From Neisseria sp. (GTDB lineage: Bacteria; Pseudomonadota; Gammaproteobacteria; Burkholderiales; Neisseriaceae), in assembly GCF_030523955.1 (NCBI RefSeq), contig NZ_JAUNHL010000001.1, positions 1 through 64,000 of the forward strand: 64,000 nucleotides of DNA, written 5' to 3'. Of this stretch, positions 1 to 7,178 are shown one piece after another. The notes beneath the pieces were generated by a model. The model saw only the letters and a list, made by a program, of their open reading frames with translations, had not been told where the DNA came from and ran no database searches. Position numbers and translations under genes: made by a program. Positions within the stretch are counted from its first letter, which is position 1, and the number at the start of each line of letters is the position of its first letter.

Positions 1-11
1 TCTGCTGGTAA

Positions 12-20
12 GGGGGGGGG
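12..20. repeat. Homopolymeric G9 tract
   Basis: Nine consecutive G on the plus strand at the extreme left of the window. In Neisseria, G/C tracts of this length often vary by slipped-strand mispairing and switch genes or promoters. The gene it might control would lie left of the window, so no target can be named. Confidence 0.5.
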
Positions 21-56
21 AGTAAAGTTTGGAATTCTTATTTTAACTCACTATAG
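20..56. repeat. Possible end of a Correia-like miniature element
   Basis: Read on the minus strand the stretch begins CTATAGTGAGTTAAAATAAG. This resembles the terminal repeat of the element at 33558-33688 (CTATAGTGGATTTAAAATAA) and Correia ends in general (TATAGTGG...). The other end would be outside the window, so this is a tentative call. Confidence 0.3.
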
Positions 57-125
57 TACAATTGAAGCTAGGCATAATGAAACCGCAACACCCCAAAAAA
101 TTTTCCAAACCAAGTTCTCATTCAT
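51..125 (-). CDS. Tiny hydrophobic ORF downstream of cas4, possibly a truncated gene
   Basis: A 24-residue reading frame, MNENLVWKIFWGVAV then a hydrophobic tail, preceded by a purine-rich GAAGGAAA about 6 bases before the ATG. It would make one membrane-spanning segment. The stop codon is supplied by the TATAG of the putative miniature-element end, so it may be the 5' stump of a longer gene cut by insertion. It is not the start of cas1. No family recognised. Confidence 0.2.
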   Translation of the reverse strand: MNENLVWKIFWGVAVSLCLASIVL

Positions 126-157
126 ATTTAATTTCCTTCGATTTTTGATTTAAAACA

Positions 158-826
158 TCACTCCCCAAACAACCCCTCCACATACCCCACCGACCGATCC
201 CGCTCCAACAACTTCGGCTGGCAAACTTCCACCAGCGAGCAGGCTTTGCAGCGTTTGCCGTACACCGGCGGCGGGGTTTGCCCGCTTGCCAACAGTTCGT
301 GCACTTGGGCGATAACGGCCAGCGTTTGCGCTCTAAGGCCGTCTGAAAACACCACCGGCACGCGGTGGCGGGTTTGCATATACCACAGCGCGCCTTCGCT
401 GATGGTTTGTCCGGTCATCTCCTCCAAACACAGCGCCTGCGCGCAAAGCTGGATTTCGTCGAACGGCTCAGGTTTGGGCTTGCCGCGTTTGTATTCCACC
501 GGTTTCAGACGGCCTGTCTGAATATCGTGCTCCACCATATCAACAATGCCGCTGATGCCCAGCCGCTGCGCCGACACATGCACGCTGCGCTCGAAGCGCA
601 CACCTTTGCGCGTTTCCGGCTCGCCCGAATCCACCCGCTCGTGCAGCGAACGCCCCTGCGCGGTCAGATAGTTCTCCGCCCACGCCTGCTCGTTGTGAAT
701 CAACGCGCATTGGCGCGGGCAGAAGGCATAGTGTTGCAGGGCGGAGAGGGAAACAGTGGGCAAATCCCGCTCCCCCGCGCCTGCAAGCGGTGGGTTTGCT
801 GCGGAATTTTGTAAATTTCCCGCCAT
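158..826 (-). CDS. cas4: CRISPR-associated exonuclease Cas4 (type I-C)
   Basis: Cas4 is an iron-sulfur RecB-like nuclease that trims prespacers and sets their orientation with Cas1-Cas2. The 222-residue product has the family pattern HYAFCPRQCALIH near residue 32, with the first cluster Cys at C36, and the three C-terminal cluster cysteines C193, C196 and C202 (CKACSLVEVC). The nuclease residues are D96 (IVDMVEH) and E111/K113 (VEYKRG). It begins immediately after the cas7 stop, so it belongs to the cas operon. In complete I-C loci cas1 and cas2 follow directly, but the 157 bases left of this stop contain neither. Function without a local Cas1-Cas2 is doubtful unless these lie elsewhere. AG-dialect DUS occur inside the gene (about 340 and 505). 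Confidence 0.93.
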   Translation of the reverse strand: MAGNLQNSAANPPLAGAGERDLPTVSLSALQHYAFCPRQCALIHNEQAWAENYLTAQGRSLHERVDSGEPETRKGVRFERSVHVSAQRLGISGIVDMVEHDIQTGRLKPVEYKRGKPKPEPFDEIQLCAQALCLEEMTGQTISEGALWYMQTRHRVPVVFSDGLRAQTLAVIAQVHELLASGQTPPPVYGKRCKACSLVEVCQPKLLERDRSVGYVEGLFGE

Positions 827-1681
827 TTAGAAGCCGTCAATCTCGGTAGGAACCAAGCCGTCAAAATTATTCAATTCATAGCTACCGTCAGCATTGACTT
901 TCAGGCTGCCGTGCACTTTGGCGGACGAGTATTGCCCTGCTTTGCAGTTGTGTTCCCACCAAATCAGTTTCAACACCTGCATGCTGCCTTCAGGGCGGGC
1001 GGATGAGGCATCGCCTTCAAACAATTTGGTTAGCACGGTTTTAATTGTTTCGGCATCGGCGTCGGAAAAGCCGGTACGTTCGGCGAGTTGCGGCGACATG
1101 GCGCCGAAGGCGACGTAAATGCCTTTATCTATACGGTATTTCATACCCATTCTTGCTTTTTTTCCTTCAGCATCATCGCTATCAACACTTTTCACAATTT
1201 GATTATCAATGATGCGTATTGGTTGAACACTAAAAGCAGATTGAATAGTAACCGGCCCTCGAATAGGAATAGAGACACCATCTTCATTCTGACCTTTCCC
1301 AAACGCAAATACCTGCCCAAAGGCTCGCACATCAAACCATTTTGCACATGCTGCACTTTTCGTTTGATCCTTTTTCTTATTCTTATCTTTATCACCTTTT
1401 TTAAATTCAAAAGCACTCTTACCTAAACCAAATTCTTCTGATTCAGCACGATTTTTTAAGCTCGTCATACCGTCAGTTTTCTTTTCATCTGATTGTACGA
1501 AAATAACTTCCCCATTTTCTTGCAAGCGATCACGAATTTTTCTCTTCAGGCAAACATCTGTTATCTCACCGATATTAAAAAAATCGGCACGCGGGCGGTT
1601 GCCGTTTAAAGGATCTCCGTTGGGATTGGCATTTTGTACACCGATAATTAAGGCGAAATCAATTTTTTTGGTTAAGCTCAT
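827..1681 (-). CDS. cas7: Cas7 (Csd2), type I-C Cascade backbone subunit
   Basis: Cas7 polymerises along the crRNA and forms the spine of the I-C interference complex. The 284-residue protein starts with the characteristic IGVQNANPNGDPLNGNRPR stretch (residues 13-31) and has the usual I-C length. The ATG at 1681 follows a GAAAGGAAA ribosome-binding site. A 23-base gap separates it from cas8c and cas4 abuts its stop, so the order cas8c-cas7-cas4 is the standard I-C order. The centre of the gene (about 1150-1560) is markedly more AT-rich than its ends, as is most of cas8c. Confidence 0.95.
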   Translation of the reverse strand: MSLTKKIDFALIIGVQNANPNGDPLNGNRPRADFFNIGEITDVCLKRKIRDRLQENGEVIFVQSDEKKTDGMTSLKNRAESEEFGLGKSAFEFKKGDKDKNKKKDQTKSAACAKWFDVRAFGQVFAFGKGQNEDGVSIPIRGPVTIQSAFSVQPIRIIDNQIVKSVDSDDAEGKKARMGMKYRIDKGIYVAFGAMSPQLAERTGFSDADAETIKTVLTKLFEGDASSARPEGSMQVLKLIWWEHNCKAGQYSSAKVHGSLKVNADGSYELNNFDGLVPTEIDGF

Positions 1682-1704
1682 GTTGTTTTCCTTTCAATGT
1701 TAAG

Positions 1705-2121
1705 TTATTCAGCAGTTTCTGTTTTCTTTTGTTTAGCAGCTCTTCGTGCGGCAATTTGGCGGTCGATTTCCATTTTTTGGCAATGATAACCAAGCAGAAA
1801 TTCACCGCTTAATTTATCATCGCACATAAAGTCATCGTTTTCGAATAGATCCATAATTTCTCCAATGTCTTGTTTATAAAAATCTTTTCCCAAATTGGTC
1901 AAGTAGTTTTTATACGGCACAAGTTTGACACTTTCAATATTTAGCCATGTGCTATAAGGGCGCTGCGCAAATTGTTGAAAATAGCGCTCTGCATTGGTTG
2001 CTCGAGTAGGTACTTTTTTGCCATTTTGCAAATATAAGGCATACCACTCCAAATTTTCTGCTTGTGCAAGTAAGCGCCCATATAAATAGTCGCGCGCCTG
2101 ATTTGTTTTTTCTAAACTCAT
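1705..2121 (-). CDS. cas11c: Cas11c, small Cascade subunit made from an internal start in cas8c
   Basis: In type I-C systems the small subunit Cas11c is known to be translated from an internal start within the 3' part of cas8c and is needed for a stable Cascade. Here an in-frame ATG at 2121 (MSLEKTNQARDYLYGR) is preceded by a strong Shine-Dalgarno, AGAAAGGAGAAC, whose AGGAG core lies 9 bases upstream. The product would be 138 residues, rich in helix-forming and Lys/Arg residues, close to the known size of about 120-140. A consensus ribosome-binding site in the middle of a gene is unlikely by chance. Expression itself is inferred. Confidence 0.75.
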   Translation of the reverse strand: MSLEKTNQARDYLYGRLLAQAENLEWYALYLQNGKKVPTRATNAERYFQQFAQRPYSTWLNIESVKLVPYKNYLTNLGKDFYKQDIGEIMDLFENDDFMCDDKLSGEFLLGYHCQKMEIDRQIAARRAAKQKKTETAE

Positions 2122-3765
2122 AGAGTAAGTTCTCCTTTCTGATAAATCTAAATCGTGATGACGGGCGCGCCAGCCTTTGTATAAAGCGCAAGCGACGCCA
2201 ATATTGCGTTGCCAATTAGCTTCACGAATTTTTTCCCCATCTTCTGGGCGGTGGTTTGCATAAGGATTGCAGGCCGTCTGAAAACTTTTTTGCACCAAAT
2301 CATAAGGAATCGGCACATTTTTTCCGCCGGCAATTACGGGAAGTAAACGGGCGTAGAGTTGTTTTTTTGCTTTCTTACTCTTATCCTCCAATTCAGATTT
2401 GCTAAGAATTGTATCTGCAATACGCTCTATGGATGGGGCTACAAATAACCAAGGTTTACCTTCTTTAGGCTTATAACGTTGATACCAAGAAAAATCGTCT
2501 ATCCAAGCATCCAGATTGGCAAAATAATCATCAGGTAAGCACTCTTGATAGTAAGTTAATGCAGCACGCCCCTTCCCTGGGCTTGTTCCATCTAGAACAA
2601 GTAAGGATATCTGCTGATTGGCTTTCAATTTTGCTCTATAACCATGAAGCCTTTTCTTCATGATCTTTGCTGCATCAAAACCAAAATCAGCAGCTTCATT
2701 AATATTATCCTCGGCAAATAATGCAGCATAAATATCTGTTTCAGCCCGATACGGCAAAGACAAGACTTTATCCTCATCAGCATTCGCAAATCTGGTTGCC
2801 CATACGACAGTTACTTGGTTATCATTGCGTATACCTTGACGTTCGATTAACCAGCGTAATGCAGCATGCGCCTTATGTGAAACTTCGGCAGATATGGCAA
2901 CTGCTTGATTAGCCTCTTCAAAACGACCTAAATAAGTAAAACCTGTTTTGTCATTAGAAGAAATCAGTTTCGCTTTATCGCCTGAATAAGTTAACTTAGC
3001 AGGGTGGCTCTCGCGGATTTTCTGTTCTTTACCAGTTACTGAACAAAATCGACTGATCAGAGTATCTTGATAATATTCGCTCCAACTTTGTTGAACCTCT
3101 TTATCTTTCCAAGTTTCAGAAACCAAATCATGTGTTTGCACCGACCAAATAACTAAAGCTTTGCGAATTTCGGGATTTTGTCCCAACACATCCAATAATT
3201 TAGGTTTATCTTGTATATCGCCGTCTTTCTTACTCCAAGATTCCAAAAGTTTTCCACCGCTGTCTATCGGCACCACTTTTTCTTTAATCAAATCCGCTAA
3301 AACCGTTCCTTTATGTACATATTTCTGTATAGCCAGAACTTTAGAATTACTTGTATAAGCACACCACTTATCCAGTTGTTCAGAATAGAGATTAAAAATA
3401 AGATCTTCCTTTTTCTCTTTAACTATTTTCTTTTTGCCGTTTTTCCCTTCTACTTCCCGCACTATTTCTGCTGTATAGGTAAGCGCCAAATCCTTAGCGA
3501 TATATTGCAAACTATCTGCTAAAGCGTGTGGAGCCAAGCCGCTTGTACGCCCTTCAGAATCCTCCGTTACAGGCAGCATCACTATTGTTTTGTCTGGCAA
3601 TACTTCAGCGGAAATAAAATCACCATCACCACTCAAAACAATTTTAATATGCGCGGTTTGCGGACTATGCCATAGTGGTGCAAGAGTTTCTTTATCTAAG
3701 TCTAATAAATCAGCACTTTTTTCAACTTCGTTATATGTCTGATACAATTTCTGCATCCAACTCAT
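1705..3765 (-). CDS. cas8c: Cas8c (Csd1), large subunit of type I-C Cascade
   Basis: The large subunit recognises the PAM and recruits Cas3. The product is 686 residues, longer than many Csd1 proteins (about 550-650), and is identified mainly by its place between cas5 and cas7 and by conserved patches such as GRTSGLAPHALADSLQYI near residue 90. Its start ATG overlaps the cas5 stop by four bases (ATGA), which implies translational coupling. The last 138 codons contain an internal start with its own ribosome-binding site and are annotated separately as cas11c. The gene is more AT-rich than cas3 and cas5. Confidence 0.93.
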   Translation of the reverse strand: MSWMQKLYQTYNEVEKSADLLDLDKETLAPLWHSPQTAHIKIVLSGDGDFISAEVLPDKTIVMLPVTEDSEGRTSGLAPHALADSLQYIAKDLALTYTAEIVREVEGKNGKKKIVKEKKEDLIFNLYSEQLDKWCAYTSNSKVLAIQKYVHKGTVLADLIKEKVVPIDSGGKLLESWSKKDGDIQDKPKLLDVLGQNPEIRKALVIWSVQTHDLVSETWKDKEVQQSWSEYYQDTLISRFCSVTGKEQKIRESHPAKLTYSGDKAKLISSNDKTGFTYLGRFEEANQAVAISAEVSHKAHAALRWLIERQGIRNDNQVTVVWATRFANADEDKVLSLPYRAETDIYAALFAEDNINEAADFGFDAAKIMKKRLHGYRAKLKANQQISLLVLDGTSPGKGRAALTYYQECLPDDYFANLDAWIDDFSWYQRYKPKEGKPWLFVAPSIERIADTILSKSELEDKSKKAKKQLYARLLPVIAGGKNVPIPYDLVQKSFQTACNPYANHRPEDGEKIREANWQRNIGVACALYKGWRARHHDLDLSERRTYSMSLEKTNQARDYLYGRLLAQAENLEWYALYLQNGKKVPTRATNAERYFQQFAQRPYSTWLNIESVKLVPYKNYLTNLGKDFYKQDIGEIMDLFENDDFMCDDKLSGEFLLGYHCQKMEIDRQIAARRAAKQKKTETAE

Positions 3766-4511
3766 AATCCCAACTCCTTGGCTTCGTCTTCCACCGGCTT
3801 CACGTTTTCGCCGCGCTTAAACGGCTTTTCAGGCTGCATTTCGCGGATAAAGCGGGTTTTCAGACGGCCTGCCTCATCGTTTACACTTGGGAATTCAATT
3901 ACGCCGTGTTGCATCTTGGCTTGCCAAAAACGGCTAACCAGCTCGTGTTTGCCCGTTTCTTCGGGATAGCCGAAGCTGTGGAACATCAGTCCGAAATCGA
4001 GATTGTCGATGTCATCGTAAAAACCTGTTTTTCCATCCCGGCTTAAACTGCCGAACTCACATGGCTCCACATAGCCCTGACAATCGCGCGTGCCCAAGAA
4101 AATATCCTGCCGTCCGCCGCGATCCAACATCCGACGGGCAATCGCCATATGTTTGCCCAGATTGCGGTCGTCTTTGAGTTCTTGCCAGTATTCGTTCCAA
4201 GTAAAATGTGCTTGGACTTGGTATTCCACATCTTGCAGAAAGGTGTAAATCGCCAGCGTATGATCGATACCTTTTGGTGATTCCCATTGTCTTGGTTTGG
4301 TGGATTTACTTTGTGTGCGAATCGGCTTCATGACACGGATTTTGTCGATGTGCCAAATCAATGTGGGTTTCCAGTAAATGCTTTTTAAAATGCCTTTTAT
4401 CGCTTCATACGTCGGCACTTGGTAGCTGAATTTTTCGCCACCGATTTTGGTAACTGGGTCGGTAAACAACGCCTGCCGTCCCCATACGCGGAAAGTGATT
4501 GTGCTGTTCAT
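3762..4511 (-). CDS. cas5c: Cas5c (Cas5d), crRNA-processing Cascade subunit
   Basis: In type I-C, which lacks Cas6, Cas5c cuts the pre-crRNA at the repeat and stays bound to the 5' handle. The 249-residue product begins ITFRVWGRQALFTDPVTKIG, typical of the family, and contains the segment YQVPTYEAIKGILKSIYWKP. The ATG at 4511 follows AAAGGAGCAAT. The stop overlaps the cas8c start and the start lies 10 bases after the cas3 stop, so all three are co-transcribed. Length matches the family (about 220-250). Confidence 0.94.
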   Translation of the reverse strand: MNSTITFRVWGRQALFTDPVTKIGGEKFSYQVPTYEAIKGILKSIYWKPTLIWHIDKIRVMKPIRTQSKSTKPRQWESPKGIDHTLAIYTFLQDVEYQVQAHFTWNEYWQELKDDRNLGKHMAIARRMLDRGGRQDIFLGTRDCQGYVEPCEFGSLSRDGKTGFYDDIDNLDFGLMFHSFGYPEETGKHELVSRFWQAKMQHGVIEFPSVNDEAGRLKTRFIREMQPEKPFKRGENVKPVEDEAKELGL

Positions 4512-4521
4512 ATTGCTCCTT

Positions 4522-7044
4522 TTATGAGTCGTAAAACGTCATACCACCGGTTTCATCCACCGACAAACCGTATTCATCGGTGTAATGTCCGTCTTTCAAA
4601 TAATAAATGCCCGAACCTGCCTGCACCTCTTGCAGGGCTTGCTTTTCTTGCAGTTGTTTCCACTCATTTGGAAACACATTCACACTGTAGCGCTGCGCTT
4701 TGGCCAGCGTGCGGTACATTTCTTTCGGGTTCCATTCGCCGCAAAGCGAAGCAATCAAATCCCTGCCTTCGCCATACGGCACAATTACGGCACGGGTCGG
4801 CGCGTCAATGGCTTGGAAAGCCCGTCCCGCACTTTTGAATGACTGCATTAATAAAGGATAAAAATCATATTCTCTTAAAATATTATTTTTTAACCTACCG
4901 CTTTTTTTATCTGATGCACCTTTATTGCGACAATTATCACTTAATAAATTCAATAAATGATCTTCCCCCTTTGTTCCTATTTGATAAACCATTTCATCTC
5001 TACGGTTATAAAAATACAATTCAAAATACCGCTCCATTGCTTTAGGCTGCAATACACTCTCCCCCGCATGCTCATAAAAGACTTCCCCTGCTTTATCTTT
5101 ACCTATCGCAATATCAGGTAACGTTTTTTTGAGATTATTTGATTCTTGCAGATTAAGCACATAAACATTCCCTTTTTTACCTTTCCCTTTTTCGCCATTC
5201 CGATTACAACGTCCTGCAGCCTGGGCAATGGAATCCAATCCCCCCAAAGCGCGGATCACACACGCCATCGAAATATCCACACCGGCTTCGATTAACTGGG
5301 TGCTGATGCAAATCACCGGCTGTTTGTTTTTCAGACGGCCTTTGATCGCGTCAAAAATGGCTTTGCGGTGCGCCGAACATTGGTTGGTGCTGAGATGAAA
5401 CAGGGCTTCAGGCGGCACGTTTTGCTTTTGGCAGTATTGGTACAAATCACGTGCCCATTTTTTGGTATTCACGATAAACAGGCAGCTTGATGCCGTCTGA
5501 AACTGCGTCAATAAAAATTCACCCGCTGCGGCCAGCGACCAGCCGCCGGCTTTGGGTTGATAGTGGATTTCCACGCGCGACAAGTCATCGAACAGCTTGT
5601 TTAATTGATCGTTTTTACCCATGATTTCGGCATTTTCTGCCAATTTCAATTCGCCGAATTCCGATTTGGGAAGCTTATCCAATAGCGGTTGGGTAGCGGT
5701 ACACAATACCGCGCTGGACTTGCCGAATTGGGTTAACCAATTTAATGTGTTACAGAACAAATGCACGCATTTCACCGGCAAGGTCTGGATTTCGTCAAAA
5801 ATCAGCACGCTGCGGGTCATCGGGTGAATATGCCGCGCACCGCGTGTGCCGCCGCCGAACCAGGCATCGAGAAATTGCACCATGGTGGTAAACACAATCG
5901 GCTTATCCCAGTTTTCGGAAAGCAGCTTGTCTTGCCAGTTTTGTTTTTCGGGGTCGAGGTTGGAATGGTGTTCCAGCACCCAGTCTTCGCCGAGAATCTT
6001 GCGTACCGCTTCGGCATTCTGATCGATGATAGATGTGTAGGGAATGATATAGATAATGCGGTCAAGGTTATGCTTTTGCGCATGATGCAAAGCATAGCGC
6101 AGGCTCGCCAAAGTTTTACCGCCGCCGGTCGGCACGGTAAGCGTATAAATGCCTTGCGCATCGGCGGCACGTTTCAGACAGGCATCAGATATCTCGCGGC
6201 GGATTTGGTCAATCGGGTAACGGATTTCAAAATCGGCCAAATGGGTTTCCAGCTTATCGATCGCTTCCTGCCAATTGGGCTTTTGGGTCAAGCGACGCAA
6301 ATCCTTTTGCGCTTCGCGTTCAAAATCCGCACTATTGATGCGGTCGGCATCAATCAGGCAACTGAATAAAAATCGGGTTAGACAGCCGAGATAAAATTCT
6401 TCAATTTTATGAGAGGTTTTAATTTTTCCTGCTGAACGTTCTTTCTGAAAAGAGTCAGCCATTGGACGCACAATGGGCTTGAGTGCATTCACAAGCTGGT
6501 CGATCAAAGCCTTATCTGCCAAACCTTCCGCCTGCCGCTTGACCACTTCGTCGGCATTTTGCTCACACTCTGCCAAATGCGTCAGCGCGTCATCTTTTGA
6601 AAAGCGTGTCCGCCACACCGCTTCTCCTTCGGAATTTAAGCAGTCAATCAACCCCGCCCCATGGTGTGAAGCAATACACAAACCCAATATTTGCCCGACC
6701 AATTCGCCGATGCCGTTTTGCGCGCCAAACTTTTTCAGACGGCCATACACCCATTGTGCGCCCGCCGTGGAGTGGTCTGGCTTGTTGCCTAAACCTCCAT
6801 CATCGTCCGTACCAACATCTTCATCGTAGTCATAAAACTCCAAACCGTTATTCTCATAAATTCTTTTTTGAAATTTCTTTGAATATTTGCCAAAGTCGTG
6901 CATCAAGCCAAGCAATTCGCCTGCTGCGGACAAATCCAGCTTGGCCGCCAATTCTCTGGCAATCGCGGCGGTTTCGGTTAAATGGGTGGCAACAGATTGT
7001 TCCGATTTATCCGCTTGGCGGACATGCGCAATAAAATTCGTCAT
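4522..7044 (-). CDS. cas3: Cas3 nuclease-helicase (type I-C)
   Basis: Cas3 is recruited by Cascade to the R-loop and unwinds and degrades target DNA. The 840-residue protein has an N-terminal HD nuclease domain (H49-D50 in LMHDFGKYS, H91 in DHSTAGA, H127-H128 in ASHHGAG), then a superfamily 2 helicase with motif I VPTGGGKT near residue 305, a DEIQ box, CTATQP, STQLIEAGVDIS and QAAGRCNRNG. All catalytic residues appear intact. It is the first gene of the cas operon; about 120 bases with a hairpin and a lone CRISPR-like repeat separate it from res. A decayed second cas3 copy sits at 18.6-19.4 kb. Confidence 0.96.
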   Translation of the reverse strand: MTNFIAHVRQADKSEQSVATHLTETAAIARELAAKLDLSAAGELLGLMHDFGKYSKKFQKRIYENNGLEFYDYDEDVGTDDDGGLGNKPDHSTAGAQWVYGRLKKFGAQNGIGELVGQILGLCIASHHGAGLIDCLNSEGEAVWRTRFSKDDALTHLAECEQNADEVVKRQAEGLADKALIDQLVNALKPIVRPMADSFQKERSAGKIKTSHKIEEFYLGCLTRFLFSCLIDADRINSADFEREAQKDLRRLTQKPNWQEAIDKLETHLADFEIRYPIDQIRREISDACLKRAADAQGIYTLTVPTGGGKTLASLRYALHHAQKHNLDRIIYIIPYTSIIDQNAEAVRKILGEDWVLEHHSNLDPEKQNWQDKLLSENWDKPIVFTTMVQFLDAWFGGGTRGARHIHPMTRSVLIFDEIQTLPVKCVHLFCNTLNWLTQFGKSSAVLCTATQPLLDKLPKSEFGELKLAENAEIMGKNDQLNKLFDDLSRVEIHYQPKAGGWSLAAAGEFLLTQFQTASSCLFIVNTKKWARDLYQYCQKQNVPPEALFHLSTNQCSAHRKAIFDAIKGRLKNKQPVICISTQLIEAGVDISMACVIRALGGLDSIAQAAGRCNRNGEKGKGKKGNVYVLNLQESNNLKKTLPDIAIGKDKAGEVFYEHAGESVLQPKAMERYFELYFYNRRDEMVYQIGTKGEDHLLNLLSDNCRNKGASDKKSGRLKNNILREYDFYPLLMQSFKSAGRAFQAIDAPTRAVIVPYGEGRDLIASLCGEWNPKEMYRTLAKAQRYSVNVFPNEWKQLQEKQALQEVQAGSGIYYLKDGHYTDEYGLSVDETGGMTFYDS

Positions 7045-7069
7045 GTTTATCCATCCGTTTCATTACACA

Positions 7070-7096
7070 CAGCCGCCCGAAGGCGGCTGATTTTTA
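7070..7096 (+). terminator. GC-rich hairpin followed by T run, between res and cas3
   Basis: CAGCCGCC-CGAA-GGCGGCTG is a perfect 8-bp stem with a tetraloop, followed by ATTTTT on the plus strand. On the minus strand it lies in the cas3 leader and lacks a T run, so it would act there as a 5'-UTR hairpin and not as a terminator of the res transcript. Confidence 0.5.
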
Positions 7097-7120
7097 AACG
7101 ATGATCACTCACCAATCTTA

Positions 7121-7153
7121 GTTTCAACACACGCACGCCCGCAGGCGCGCGAC
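7121..7153 (-). CRISPR. Solitary type I-C-like CRISPR repeat (degenerate or orphan)
   Basis: On the minus strand this 33-base unit begins GTCGCGCGCC, has a short dyad CGCC-TGCG-GGCG in the middle and ends GTGTGTTGAAAC. Type I-C repeats typically begin GTCGC, carry a GC-rich dyad and end GGATTGAAAC. Only one copy is present and no spacer-repeat periodicity follows on either side. It is probably a leftover of an array, though a chance resemblance cannot be excluded. Confidence 0.45.
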
Positions 7154-7166
7154 ACAACAACCGTTT

Positions 7167-7178
7167 TTCAGACGGCCT
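7167..7178 (-). other. AG-dialect DNA uptake sequence forming the res stop codon
   Basis: AGGCCGTCTGAA on the minus strand; the TGA inside it terminates res. This is the AG-DUS dialect, unlike the TGCCTGTCTGAA dialect that dominates after 19.4 kb. Confidence 0.9.

Noticed and set aside
7045..7167. Possible full CRISPR array between res and cas3
   Set aside because: Only one repeat-like unit is present; no second repeat or regular spacing is seen in the gap.
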